From PALSA-612 sp963776735 (GTDB lineage Bacteria > Actinomycetota > Thermoleophilia > Gaiellales > Gaiellaceae): a stretch of 64,000 bases of DNA. The notes beneath the pieces are model-generated. The model saw only the letters and a list, made by a program, of their open reading frames with translations. It made no database searches and was not told where the DNA came from. Within the stretch, counting starts at the first letter, position 1, and every line of letters begins with the position of its first letter. The translations under genes were made by a program, and so were the position numbers. Location: NCBI GenBank assembly GCA_963776735.1, contig CAVZNV010000021.1, positions 186,001 to 250,000 of the forward strand, in the 5' to 3' direction. Of this stretch, positions 1 to 7,155 are shown piece after piece.

Positions 1-769
1 TGACGTGTATGAGGTTGGTGGTGAGGTCGATGTCGTCCCATTGCAGGGCTTGGAGTTCGCCGAGGCGGAGTCCGGCGTAGAGGGCGGTGGCGTAGATCGC
101 TCGATCTTGGGCTTGGAGGGCGTCGAGGAGGGGCTTGATTTCTGTTGGTGCTGCGACGCGTTCTCTGTGGCTGCGCACGGCGGGGAGGGTGAGTTTGAGT
201 GTGGGGTTGATGGCGACGTCGTTGCGTCGGTGGGCGCGGCCGAAGATCGCTCGCAGGGGCAGGATCGTGTTGCGGACGCTGCTCGCGGACAGCCCCTGGG
301 CGGCGAGTTGGTCGGCGAAGTCCTGCAGCATCGTGTGGGTGATCGCGGTCAGCCGCTTCGCCCCCAGCGTCGGGAGCACGCGATGGTTCAGTGCTTGTCG
401 GTAGGCGCGAATCGCGGACGGCTTGTAGGCCTCGCCTGTGCGGGTGCGGGCGAGGCCGGCCGCGGCGGCCGAAAGCCACGCTGTTGCCGCCTGGTCGAGG
501 GTGACCTTCGAGGAGGAGCGGAGCAGGCCGTTGCGTAGAGCGACCTGGCTTTCGTGTCGCCAGCTCCGTGCCTCGGCCAGGGTCGGGAACGTTTTTCGGA
601 TCGTCTTTTGCTCGCGGGCCGACCACACCTGCGCCTGATAGCTCGGTGTGCACGAGCACCTGCCGCCCGTCCGTAAGTGGCAGCCGCGTGCGTGCCGCAG
701 AACGATCCCCTCGTACCTCGAGCTCCGCTTCCGGCCTGCAGCGCGTGTCTTGGCTTCCACGTCGCACAT
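1..769 (-). CDS. tyrosine-type site-specific recombinase (phage integrase family), 3' end beyond window
   Basis: The reverse strand reads open from an ATG at 769 to the window edge (256 codons), so the C-terminal catalytic part is missing here. The N-terminus has a Cys-rich segment (GGRCSCTPSYQAQVW, about residues 35-50), a hallmark of many actinobacterial integrases. A SAM-like core-binding region follows (about 80-180), and the catalytic domain begins with YAGLRLGELQALQWDDIDL, where Arg235 fits the first catalytic Arg. The remaining His, Arg and Tyr residues should lie to the left. The gene reads away from the broken tRNA-Ser at 993-1033, as expected for an integrase beside its attachment site. 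No strong ribosome site precedes the ATG, so the start may differ by a few codons. Integrase identity is secure; the type of element is not. Confidence 0.85.
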   Translation of the reverse strand, partial: MCDVEAKTRAAGRKRSSRYEGIVLRHARGCHLRTGGRCSCTPSYQAQVWSAREQKTIRKTFPTLAEARSWRHESQVALRNGLLRSSSKVTLDQAATAWLSAAAAGLARTRTGEAYKPSAIRAYRQALNHRVLPTLGAKRLTAITHTMLQDFADQLAAQGLSASSVRNTILPLRAIFGRAHRRNDVAINPTLKLTLPAVRSHRERVAAPTEIKPLLDALQAQDRAIYATALYAGLRLGELQALQWDDIDLTTNLIHV

Positions 770-993
770 CGTTAGCTCTCACCAGCCCACACATGCAAGT
801 CGACGCCGAGACGCGATCGAACGCGCGCTCGACCTCACCCTTAACCCACCGCTCAACCACGCCACACCCCGGCAGCCGGCCCGCCAAGCGGGCAAGCATG
901 GGTCAGCTACTAACCCCCGCCGTTAGGCGCAAACCGCCTCAAACAGCGCCTTCAGGCCCGTGTAATCACGATGGCCACAACAGCCTCAGACTG
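1..993. mobile_element. end of an integrative element (continues beyond the left edge)
   Basis: The integrase at 1-769 and the non-coding stretch 770-992 behind it lie outside the point where a tRNA-Ser gene is interrupted (about 993). An integrase next to a broken tRNA gene is the usual layout of one end of an integrated phage, ICE or satellite. The 770-992 stretch would be the attachment-arm region; I see no gene in it. The nature of the element and its other end are outside the window. Extent is inference; the interruption itself is visible. Confidence 0.6.
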
Positions 994-1033
994 TTTTCGA
1001 GACCGCCGCATTCGACCGCTCTGCCACCCCTCC
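993..1033 (-). pseudogene. 5' half of a tRNA-Ser(CGA), interrupted at the anticodon loop
   Basis: On the reverse strand the acceptor GGAGGGG, the D arm and the anticodon loop CTCGAAA (anticodon CGA) read like a normal tRNA-Ser and resemble the intact tRNA-Ser(TGA) at 28080-28166. After GAAAAC the sequence departs: the expected ACCG side of the anticodon stem, the long variable arm, the GGTTCGAATCC T arm and the CCCCTCC acceptor strand are all absent. The break falls at the element boundary, so this is best read as an attachment half-site inside the tRNA gene. A functional copy may be rebuilt at the far end of the element or exist elsewhere. Confidence 0.7.
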
Positions 1034-1087
1034 GCGGTCTGTCCTAGGTTAGCGGCGGCTTCCGCGGCGGGTATCCTCAGCGGGCTG

Positions 1088-1178
1088 GGAGAAGTGGCCG
1101 AGTGGCTGAAGGCGGCGCCCTGCTAAGGCGTTAGGTGGGGTCATCCCTGCCTCGAGGGTTCGAATCCCTCCTTCTCCG
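1088..1178 (+). tRNA. tRNA-Ser(GCT)
   Basis: Class II tRNA with acceptor GGAGAAG at 1088-1094 pairing with CTTCTCC at 1171-1177 and discriminator G1178. The D arm, the anticodon loop with GCT, a long variable arm and the T arm GAGGGTTCGAATCCCTC are all visible. It decodes AGC/AGT. It lies 54 bases from the broken tRNA-Ser(CGA), on the other strand. No encoded CCA. Confidence 0.95.
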
Positions 1179-1227
1179 TTCTCGACCTTGCAACTTCTCG
1201 ACCTTGCAACGCTGTGTTGCAAGGTCG
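1179..1227. terminator. tandem repeat plus 12-bp hairpin, probable shared terminator
   Basis: A perfect 16-base direct duplication (1179-1194 and 1195-1210, unit TTCTCGACCTTGCAAC) is followed by the inverted copy GTTGCAAGGTCG at 1216-1227. Together they form a 12-bp perfect stem with a 5-base loop. It sits between tRNA-Ser(GCT) (+) and the 3' end of the groES-like gene (-), where a bidirectional terminator is expected. No clear U-tract follows. Confidence 0.6.
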
Positions 1228-1250
1228 GACAGGGGCGTTCGAGTCGTGCT

Positions 1251-1544
1251 TCAGTCGTGGACTCGCGCGATCAGCTCTTCTCGCCGGATCACGCGGACCG
1301 ACGAGCCGGCCATGCGGATGTCGTAGCCGGCGTCGCGCGGGTACAGCACCTTGTCGCCGGGCTCGACGCCGTTGACGTCCGGCCCGACGGCGGTGACGAT
1401 CCCGGAGCGGCAGGGCGTCTCGGCGCTCGCCGGGATGATCAGACCGCCGCGCGTCTCCGCTTCGCCCTCGGACGGCTGGACGACGACGAAGTCGTCGAGC
1501 GGCTCGATGCTGAGGTCGACGCTCTGGTGCGGCTGGTCGAGCAT
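1251..1544 (-). CDS. groES: GroES family co-chaperonin (Cpn10)
   Basis: A 97-residue protein of normal Cpn10 length. It shows the family pattern: an N-terminal strand (IEPLDDFVVVQP), a shortened mobile-loop region with GGLIIPASAE, the GIVTAVGP turn, a GDKVLYPRDAG segment and a C-terminal strand. GroES caps the GroEL cavity during ATP-driven protein folding in the cytoplasm. No groEL is adjacent, so it is a solitary copy; actinobacteria often carry groEL elsewhere. The start ATG is preceded by TACGCT at 1551-1556 (reverse strand) with a 6-base gap, fitting a leaderless promoter. The sequence is fairly divergent, so an accessory GroES-like protein is also possible. Confidence 0.8.
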   Translation of the reverse strand: MLDQPHQSVDLSIEPLDDFVVVQPSEGEAETRGGLIIPASAETPCRSGIVTAVGPDVNGVEPGDKVLYPRDAGYDIRMAGSSVRVIRREELIARVHD

Positions 1545-1550
1545 GGGCGA

Positions 1551-1556
1551 AGCGTA
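1551..1556 (-). promoter_or_regulatory. -10-like TACGCT, probable leaderless promoter of groES
   Basis: TACGCT on the reverse strand ends 6 bases before the ATG at 1544. It matches the TANNNT plus short gap seen before many starts in this window. Confidence 0.5.
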
Positions 1557-1566
1557 GCGCCCTGCT

Positions 1567-2313
1567 CTACATCCGGCCTGCGTCGATGATGCGCTGGAGG
1601 AACTGCCGCGTCCGCTCCTCGCGCGGCTTCGAGAAGATCTGCGCCGGCTTGCCCTGCTCGAGGATCACGCCGTCCTCGAGGAAGCAGACGCGGTTGGCGA
1701 CGTCGCGGGCGAAGCCCATCTCGTGCGTTGCGATCACCATGGTCATCCCGCCCTTCGCGAGCTCGCGGATCACCTCGAGCACCTCGGCGACGAGCTCCGG
1801 GTCGAGCGCGCTCGTCACCTCGTCGAGCAGCAGCAGCTGCGGCTTCATGGCGAGTGCGCGCACGATCGCGGCACGCTGCTGCTGGCCGCCCGAGAGCCGG
1901 TCGGGATACTCGTCGCGCTTGTCCGCGAGCCCGACGCGCCTCAACAGCTCCATCGCGTCGGCCTCGGCCCGGCCGCGGGGAACCCCGAGCACCTTGCGCG
2001 GCCCGAGCGTGACGTTCCGCAGCACGGTCATGTGCGGGAAGAGGTTGAACGACTGGAAGACGATCCCGATGCCGCGCCGCACGCGATTCGTGTCGACGCC
2101 GTTAGAGGTCACGTCCTCGCCGGCGACGAGGATCCGTCCGGCGTCGATCGGCTCCAGCAGGTTCACGCAACGGAGAAGGGTCGACTTCCCCGAGCCGGAG
2201 GCGCCGATCAGGCAGACGACCTCGTGCTCGGCCACGGACAGGTCGATCCCGCGCAGCACCTCCGTCGCGCCGAACGACTTGTGGACGCCCTCGATGCGGA
2301 GCGCGTCGCTCAC
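1567..2313 (-). CDS. amino-acid ABC transporter ATP-binding protein (GlnQ/HisP type)
   Basis: A 248-residue ABC ATPase that energises uptake of a polar amino acid at the inner face of the membrane. Visible motifs in order: Walker A GASGSGKST near residue 40, Q-loop FQSFNLFPHMTV, signature LSGGQQQR, Walker B LLLLDEVTSALDPE, and the switch His in ATHEMGFA. The FNLFPHMTVLRN and EVTSALDPELV segments are typical of the polar amino-acid subfamily. The GTG start (2313-2311) overlaps the permease stop in a GTGA, indicating translational coupling. Order of transcription is binding protein, permease, ATPase. The substrate cannot be fixed from sequence. Confidence 0.93.
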   Translation of the reverse strand: MSDALRIEGVHKSFGATEVLRGIDLSVAEHEVVCLIGASGSGKSTLLRCVNLLEPIDAGRILVAGEDVTSNGVDTNRVRRGIGIVFQSFNLFPHMTVLRNVTLGPRKVLGVPRGRAEADAMELLRRVGLADKRDEYPDRLSGGQQQRAAIVRALAMKPQLLLLDEVTSALDPELVAEVLEVIRELAKGGMTMVIATHEMGFARDVANRVCFLEDGVILEQGKPAQIFSKPREERTRQFLQRIIDAGRM

Positions 2314-3191
2314 GCGAGGACGCCCGCGGTCTGGCGCCGCGCCCGCTCGCGTGCGATCAGGTGATCCGTGAAGCGCGTCAGAGGGATCGTGATCGCGACG
2401 AAGAGGACGGAGGCACACAGGAACGGCGTGAAGTTGAACGTCGCCGCTTCGTCGATGTGCGCCTGGTTGAGCACGTCGATGGCGCCGAGGACGCTGATCA
2501 AGGCGGTGTCCTTCTGCAGGCCGATGAAGTCGTTCAGGAGAGGAGGGATCACGCGGCGAACCGCTTGCGGGACGATCACGTAGCGGAGCCCCTGGAACCT
2601 GCCCAGGCCGATCGACCGCGCTGCCATCTCCTGGCTCGGGTGCACGGAGTCGATGCCTGCGCGGTACACCTCCGAGACGTAGGCCGTGTAGATGAGGACG
2701 AGCGTGACGACGGCCCAGAACGTCGACGACGAAGGCAGCCACGAGAGCTGCAACGCCGGCATGCCGAGGCCAAGCATCAGCATGACCAGGATGGTGGGAA
2801 TACCGCGGAACAGGTCGACGTAGACGACCGCCAGAAGCCGAAACGGGAACAGGGCCGGCCCGGGAAGGCTGCGGACGATCGCGACGCCGAGCGCGAGCAC
2901 GAGGATGATCGGCTCGGCGATCAGAAAGATCTTCACGTTCAGCAGGAACGCGCGGGCGATCTCGCCGAAGGTCGTCCCGAAGATGTGGCCGTCGAGGAAG
3001 GCGCTTCTGAACTCTGACCAGCCCGGCGAGCTGACGATCGCGAAGCCGAGTGCCGCGAACACGACGACGGTGCTCGCGGTTGCGATCAGGACGCCACGGT
3101 GCCGGACGACGAATCGCTTCAGGTCGCCGGCGACGCGAACGATCAGCGGCTTGACGCTGCCCAGGATCTTCGAGCTGCGGTCGTCGTCCAG
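2310..3191 (-). CDS. amino-acid ABC transporter permease (HisMQ family)
   Basis: Inner-membrane permease with several hydrophobic segments and the family EAA-type loop (AARSIGLGRFQGLRYVIVPQ) that contacts the ATPase. The usual length is met only if the frame is read upstream of the first conventional start (GTG at 3062). The open frame back to 3191 encodes a basic segment and a membrane helix (GVLIATASTVVVFAALGFAI) of the kind normal for this family, but it holds no ATG, GTG or TTG. The nearest plausible initiator is CTG at 3191, four bases after the binding-protein stop. I give the extended coordinates; a conservative call is 2310-3062. It ends in a GTGA overlap with the ATPase gene. Confidence 0.85.
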   Translation of the reverse strand: MDDDRSSKILGSVKPLIVRVAGDLKRFVVRHRGVLIATASTVVVFAALGFAIVSSPGWSEFRSAFLDGHIFGTTFGEIARAFLLNVKIFLIAEPIILVLALGVAIVRSLPGPALFPFRLLAVVYVDLFRGIPTILVMLMLGLGMPALQLSWLPSSSTFWAVVTLVLIYTAYVSEVYRAGIDSVHPSQEMAARSIGLGRFQGLRYVIVPQAVRRVIPPLLNDFIGLQKDTALISVLGAIDVLNQAHIDEAATFNFTPFLCASVLFVAITIPLTRFTDHLIARERARRQTAGVLA

Positions 3192-3195
3192 CGCG

Positions 3196-4044
3196 CTACT
3201 TGAGGACGGGGACGCTGACGACCTTTGAGAGCCAGGTGTCGTTGATCTGCTTCAGCGTGCCGTTCGCCTTCATCGCCGCCAGCGCCTTGTTCACGCAGAC
3301 GGCGAGTGGATTGCCCTTCTTGAACACCATGCCGAAGTGCTCGCCGGTCTTGCTCTGGAACTGGCCGAGGATCTTCGAGTTCGGCACCTGGACGGCGGTG
3401 ACGTAGAACGCTGTCGGGAGGTCGACGACGACACCGTCGATCAGCTTGGTCTTGAGCGCGAACACGGCCTCGTCGTTCGAAGGGTAGACCTTGATGTTCG
3501 CCGGCTTGATGACGGACTTGATGAACTGGTAGCTCGTCGTACCGAGCTGAGCGCCGAGCGTGTACGGCTTCAGCGCGGCGATCGACTTCGCTTTCGCGAT
3601 CGACGTCCCGTTCCGCACCACGAGCGACTGGTTCACGTCGTAGTACGAGTTGCTGAACGTGACGACCTTCGCCCGCTGGGGCGTGTACGAGATCTGCGTG
3701 AGGTCGAAGTCGAAGTTCTTCGGGCCGGGTGCGAACGACTTGTCGAACGGCACGTAGACCCACTTGACCTTCGCGTGCGCGTAGCCGAGCTGCTTCGCGA
3801 CCCCGTAGGCGACCGCCGACTCGTAGCCCTTGCCGCTGTACGGGTCGCTGACCTTCCAGCCGTGGCCCGGATTGCCGCCGTACCAGGGCGGATAGGCCGG
3901 GTTGTCGGTGCCGACGGTCAGCGTGCCCTTGCTCACCGTCGCGGCGCCGCAGGCGACCTTGGCCGGGCGCGACGAGGCCGCACCGGTGAACGCGGCGGTC
4001 GCGGCCAGCGCGACGAGCACGGTCAGCGGCAGGAGCCTTCTCAT
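3196..4044 (-). CDS. amino-acid ABC transporter substrate-binding protein (family 3)
   Basis: A 282-residue exported binding protein. A signal peptide is clear (basic start, then LLPLTVLVALAATAAFTGAA), followed by a bilobed periplasmic-binding-protein type II fold: GTLTVGTDNPAYPPWY at the start of lobe 1, ISYTPQRAKVVTFSNSYYD as the family consensus near mid-protein, and a hinge-like LGAQLGTTSY. It captures the amino acid outside the membrane and passes it to the permease encoded next. No lipobox Cys is evident at the signal cleavage site. It is the first gene of the three-gene operon. A TACGCT hexamer at 4054-4059 (reverse strand) lies 9 bases before the ATG and may be its promoter. Confidence 0.92.
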   Translation of the reverse strand: MRRLLPLTVLVALAATAAFTGAASSRPAKVACGAATVSKGTLTVGTDNPAYPPWYGGNPGHGWKVSDPYSGKGYESAVAYGVAKQLGYAHAKVKWVYVPFDKSFAPGPKNFDFDLTQISYTPQRAKVVTFSNSYYDVNQSLVVRNGTSIAKAKSIAALKPYTLGAQLGTTSYQFIKSVIKPANIKVYPSNDEAVFALKTKLIDGVVVDLPTAFYVTAVQVPNSKILGQFQSKTGEHFGMVFKKGNPLAVCVNKALAAMKANGTLKQINDTWLSKVVSVPVLK

Positions 4045-4126
4045 CAGGCGGCGAGCGTAACAGCTTGCTGTCGATTCAGGCCTCGTCGTTCGTCTTCAAG
4101 ATGTCAGCGACGAAAGGAGAACTTCC

Positions 4127-4492
4127 GTGCAGTACATGCTCCTCATCTACAACGACGAGAACGCGTGGGCGGGGCTCTCGGATGCCGAGCGGGAGTCGAT
4201 CGTCGGCGACTACGGCACGTTCACAGGCGAGATCCGGGAGAGCGGCAGCTTCGTCGACGGAGCGCCGCTCCACCCGACGTCGACCGCGACGGCGGTGCGC
4301 GTCCGCGACGGCGAGACGCTCGTCACCGACGGCCCGTTTGCCGAGACGAAGGAGCAGCTCGGCGGCTTCTACGTGGTCGAGGCAGCGGACGCGGACGAGG
4401 CGATCGCGCTCGCCGCGCGGATCCCCGGCGCGAAGTACGGCACGATCGAGGTGCGCCCGGTCGTGGCGATCGAGGCCGGCTCGACGATGTGA
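4127..4492 (+). CDS. YciI/DGPF-domain protein
   Basis: A 121-residue protein of the YCII-related (DGPF) family. It has the N-terminal MQYMLLIYNDENAW strand, the central TDGPFAETKEQLGGFYVVEA motif that names the family, and a C-terminal VRPVV strand. These ferredoxin-like-fold proteins are small and cytoplasmic; many sit beside ECF sigma factors, but none is present here and their reaction is mostly unknown. The GTG start at 4127 is set by a good ribosome site (AAAGGAG, 4113-4119). It is divergent from the ABC operon and convergent with the acetyltransferase gene. Confidence 0.88.
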   Translation: MQYMLLIYNDENAWAGLSDAERESIVGDYGTFTGEIRESGSFVDGAPLHPTSTATAVRVRDGETLVTDGPFAETKEQLGGFYVVEAADADEAIALAARIPGAKYGTIEVRPVVAIEAGSTM

Positions 4493-4501
4493 GCCCGGAG
4501 G

Positions 4502-5044
4502 TCAGGCCTCGAGCTCGAACACGAGCTCGAGGCCGTCTTCCTCGTCCCACTGCTCGCCCGTCTGCGTGAAGCCGAGCTTCGCCGCGATCGCGAGCGACGG
4601 ATCGTTCGTCGGCGCGATCGAGAGGATGACGCGGCGGACGTCGTGCTCCTCGCGCGCCCAGTCGATCAGGGCCACGGTCGCCTCGGTGGCCAGGCCCCGG
4701 CCGCGGAAGGGCTCGAAGACCTTGTAACCGATCTCGACCGCCGCCGGGTCGTTCTTCCCGTTCACGCCGGGCGGCCCGTGGAAGCCCGCGTTGCCCACGA
4801 CCTCGCGACCGTCGCGCAGCACGAGGGCGCGCACCATCCAGGGTTGGAGCGACGGGTCGCGCTGCAACTGCCCGAGCCGCAGGCGGAAGTAGCGTTCGTC
4901 GCCGCCGGGCCAGCCGTCCGCGAGCCGGCCGCCGATCAGCGCTTCCGCCTCGCCCGTGCGGCCCGCGAGCAGTACCTCGAGCGCCGCAGGCGAGAGCGGA
5001 ACGAGCTCGAGCCGCTCGGAGAGGATCGAGGCGACGTGGCTCAC
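4502..5044 (-). CDS. GNAT family N-acetyltransferase
   Basis: A 180-residue acetyltransferase of the RimJ/RimL-like group: an N-terminal ERLELVPLSPAAL strand, then VEIGYKVFEPFRGRGLATEA, which includes the acetyl-CoA pyrophosphate loop (R/Q-x-x-G-x-G/A), and the C-terminal NDPSLAIAAKLGFTQTGEQ typical of the fold. It would transfer acetyl from acetyl-CoA to an amine of a protein or small molecule; the substrate is not visible. The GTG start overlaps the stop of the LigD-type polymerase gene (GTGA), so it is the last gene of the ligase-polymerase operon. The coupling may be functional or only positional. Confidence 0.88.
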   Translation of the reverse strand: MSHVASILSERLELVPLSPAALEVLLAGRTGEAEALIGGRLADGWPGGDERYFRLRLGQLQRDPSLQPWMVRALVLRDGREVVGNAGFHGPPGVNGKNDPAAVEIGYKVFEPFRGRGLATEATVALIDWAREEHDVRRVILSIAPTNDPSLAIAAKLGFTQTGEQWDEEDGLELVFELEA

Positions 5045-6093
5045 CGCGGGCGGTCGCGGTTTCGGCTCGGCTGGACGCGCTTCGGCTCGCCCGGCATCTT
5101 CGGGTAGTCCGGCGGGTACGGCATGTCGCCCTGGTCCTGCTTTGCGTAGAGCTCGAGGAGCGGCTCGAGCGAGTGCGAGACGTCGTCGATCGCCTCGTGC
5201 CGGTCGCCGACCGCGGCGAAGCGGGCAGGCATCGACGCGACGGTGAAGTCCTCGGGCTCGACCTCCGGGAGCTCGTCCCAGGCGAGCGGCGCCGACACCG
5301 TCGCGCCGGGTTTCGGCCGGACGCTGTAGGCGGAGGCGATCGTGCGGTCGCGGGCGTTCTGGTTGTAGTCGACGAACACCCGCTTGCCGCGCTCCTCCTT
5401 CCACCACTTCGTCGTCACCTCTCCCGGCCGGCGCCGTTCGAGCTCTCGTCCGAACGCGATCGCCGCGTGGCGGACGTCGGTGAACGTCCAGCGCGGCTCG
5501 ATCCGGACGTAGATGTGGACGCCACGCCCGCCCGACGTCTTCGGAAAGCCCGTGTAGCCGAGGTCGTCCAGGAGTTCCCGGGCCGTCGCCGCGACGCGCA
5601 CCGCGTCGTCGAAGTCGGTGCCCGGCTGCGGGTCGAGGTCGATCCGCAGCTCGTCGGGGTGGTCGACGTCGGCGCGCCGGACCGGCCACGGGTGGAAGGT
5701 GATCGTGCCCATCTGCGCCGCCCAGAGCACGACGGCAATCTCGGTCGGGCAGATCTCGTCGGCAACCCGGCCGGAGGGGAAGGTGATGCGCGCCGTCTCG
5801 ACGTAGGGCGGCGCTCCGCGCGGGATGCGCTTCTGGAAGAACGCGTCGCCCGGCTTACCTTCGCGCGTAGCGAGCACCATGCCGGGGTGCACGCCCTTCG
5901 GCCACCGTTCGAGCGTGGTCGGTCGCTCGCGGAGCGCGCGCATGATCCCGGGCGCGACGGCGAGGTAGTACTCGACGACCTGGAGCTTCGTGACCGGAGC
6001 TGTGCGCTTCGTCTTCGGGAAGAGCACGCGCTCGGGATTGGAGACGCGGACCGTCTGTCCGCCGGCGTCGATCTCGGTAGCCGCTTCGGGCAC
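5041..6093 (-). CDS. LigD-type polymerase domain protein (non-homologous end joining primase-polymerase)
   Basis: A 350-residue stand-alone polymerase domain of the archaeo-eukaryotic primase fold used in bacterial end joining. Key features are SNPERVLFPKT near residue 20, the catalytic RIDLDPQPGTDF with Asp152 and Asp154 as metal ligands, KTSGGRGVHIYVRI with the conserved His, and VFVDYNQNARDRTIASAYSVR near the end. Such enzymes fill gaps at DNA double-strand breaks, often with ribonucleotides, together with Ku and a ligase. Here the polymerase, ligase and nuclease modules of classical LigD are not fused: the ligase is the separate upstream gene 7 bases away and no phosphoesterase module is seen. 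The final residues overlap the acetyltransferase start. Confidence 0.9.
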   Translation of the reverse strand: MPEAATEIDAGGQTVRVSNPERVLFPKTKRTAPVTKLQVVEYYLAVAPGIMRALRERPTTLERWPKGVHPGMVLATREGKPGDAFFQKRIPRGAPPYVETARITFPSGRVADEICPTEIAVVLWAAQMGTITFHPWPVRRADVDHPDELRIDLDPQPGTDFDDAVRVAATARELLDDLGYTGFPKTSGGRGVHIYVRIEPRWTFTDVRHAAIAFGRELERRRPGEVTTKWWKEERGKRVFVDYNQNARDRTIASAYSVRPKPGATVSAPLAWDELPEVEPEDFTVASMPARFAAVGDRHEAIDDVSHSLEPLLELYAKQDQGDMPYPPDYPKMPGEPKRVQPSRNRDRPR

Positions 6094-6100
6094 GGCGCCC

Positions 6101-7102
6101 CTAGCTCCCGAGCAGCTTCTCGACCGTCGGGTCGTCCTTGCGTCGCTTCGGTCGCACCTGCTCCCATGTGCAGTCGCTCGCGTCCTTGTCCGGCCGGAAC
6201 CGAAGCAGGCGGGTGCCGTGCCGGAAGCGGTTGCCCTGCACCTTGTCGTAGCGCACTTCGACGACGAGCTCCGGCCGCAGCGACGACTCCTCGAGCCCGC
6301 CGGTGCCCCAGCGGTTCTGCTCCGAGAATCCGCGTTCAGGCGCGCCGGCGAGCAGCGGCTTCACGAGCGCGAGGATCTCCTTCTGCTTGCCCGCGGCGAC
6401 GGCGCAGGAGCCGACGTAGTCGAGGCGGCCGTCTCTCTCGTAGAGCCCGAGCAGCAATGTCGCGAGCAGCGTCGGCTTCGCCTTCCAGCGGACGCCGACG
6501 ACGACGCACTCGGCGCTGCGGTGCTCCTTCACCTTCTGCACCGCGTCGCGCGAGCCGGGCAGATACGAGGAGTCGAGCCGCTTGGCGATCACGCCGTCGA
6601 GCCCGATCGCGTCGAGGCTCGCGAGCCACGCGCGTGCCTGCCCGGGGTCGCGCGACGCGGCCGAGACGTCGAAGGGCAGCTTCTCGACGCGCTTGCGCCG
6701 CTTGGCGAGCTGCTGCTGCCACACCGGCTCGTCCTTCCAGAGGAGCACGTCGAAGCAGACGAAGCGCGCTGGATGCTCCGCCGCGAGCTTCCGGACCCGG
6801 CTCTCGGCCGGATGGAGACGCATCTGCAGCAGGTCGAACTCGAGCCTTCCCTTGTGCTCGATCACGATCTCGCCGTCGAGTGCGGAGTGGGGAGGAAGCC
6901 GCGCGCCGAGCTCGGCCAGCTCCGGGAAGTAACGAAGCAGCGGCCGACCGTTCCGGCTCCAGAGCGCCAGCTCGCCGCCGTCGTTCTCGAGCACGCCGCG
7001 AAACCCGTCCCACTTCGGTTCGTACTGGAGGTTGTCGCCGAGCGGCAGCTCGTTGACGAGCTGCGCTTCCATCGGTGGGAAGGGAACGTTCTTTCCCGGC
7101 AT
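6101..7102 (-). CDS. ATP-dependent DNA ligase (LigC/LigD ligase-domain type)
   Basis: A 333-residue ATP-dependent ligase. The adenylated lysine is Lys30 in EPKWDGFR (motif I), followed by SRNGR (motif III region), LDGEIV, DGVIAKRLDSSY (motif IV) and QKVKEH (motif V), then an OB-fold domain with LRPELVVEVRYD. It seals nicks and breaks in the end-joining pathway. The length fits a ligase core plus OB domain without extra modules. It is the first gene of the ligase, polymerase, acetyltransferase operon and divergent from fabF. Start ATG at 7102 has TAGCCT 6 bases upstream on the reverse strand. Ku is not in this window. Confidence 0.92.
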   Translation of the reverse strand: MPGKNVPFPPMEAQLVNELPLGDNLQYEPKWDGFRGVLENDGGELALWSRNGRPLLRYFPELAELGARLPPHSALDGEIVIEHKGRLEFDLLQMRLHPAESRVRKLAAEHPARFVCFDVLLWKDEPVWQQQLAKRRKRVEKLPFDVSAASRDPGQARAWLASLDAIGLDGVIAKRLDSSYLPGSRDAVQKVKEHRSAECVVVGVRWKAKPTLLATLLLGLYERDGRLDYVGSCAVAAGKQKEILALVKPLLAGAPERGFSEQNRWGTGGLEESSLRPELVVEVRYDKVQGNRFRHGTRLLRFRPDKDASDCTWEQVRPKRRKDDPTVEKLLGS

Positions 7103-7108
7103 GGCTGA

Positions 7109-7148
7109 AGGCTACTTCGACGACGACCCCAGGCTGACGCTCTAATCT
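7109..7148. promoter_or_regulatory. divergent leaderless promoters of the DNA ligase operon and fabF
   Basis: Reverse-strand TAGCCT (7109-7114) lies 6 bases before the ligase ATG; forward-strand TAATCT (7143-7148) lies exactly 7 bases before the fabF ATG. Both fit leaderless TANNNT promoters. No ribosome site precedes either start. Confidence 0.55.
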
Positions 7149-7155
7149 CCCTTCA

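Noticed and set aside
5..538. Forward-strand open frame of 177 codons over the integrase region
   Set aside because: It is the antisense shadow of the integrase; its protein is Gly/Val/Glu low-complexity and the reverse strand has clear recombinase motifs.
961..1045. Complete tRNA-Ser on the reverse strand
   Set aside because: The 3' half (variable arm, T arm, acceptor strand) is missing, so it is only a 5' remnant.
4502..7102. Complete NHEJ operon including Ku
   Set aside because: No Ku-like gene is present on either strand in the surrounding region; only ligase and polymerase modules are supported.
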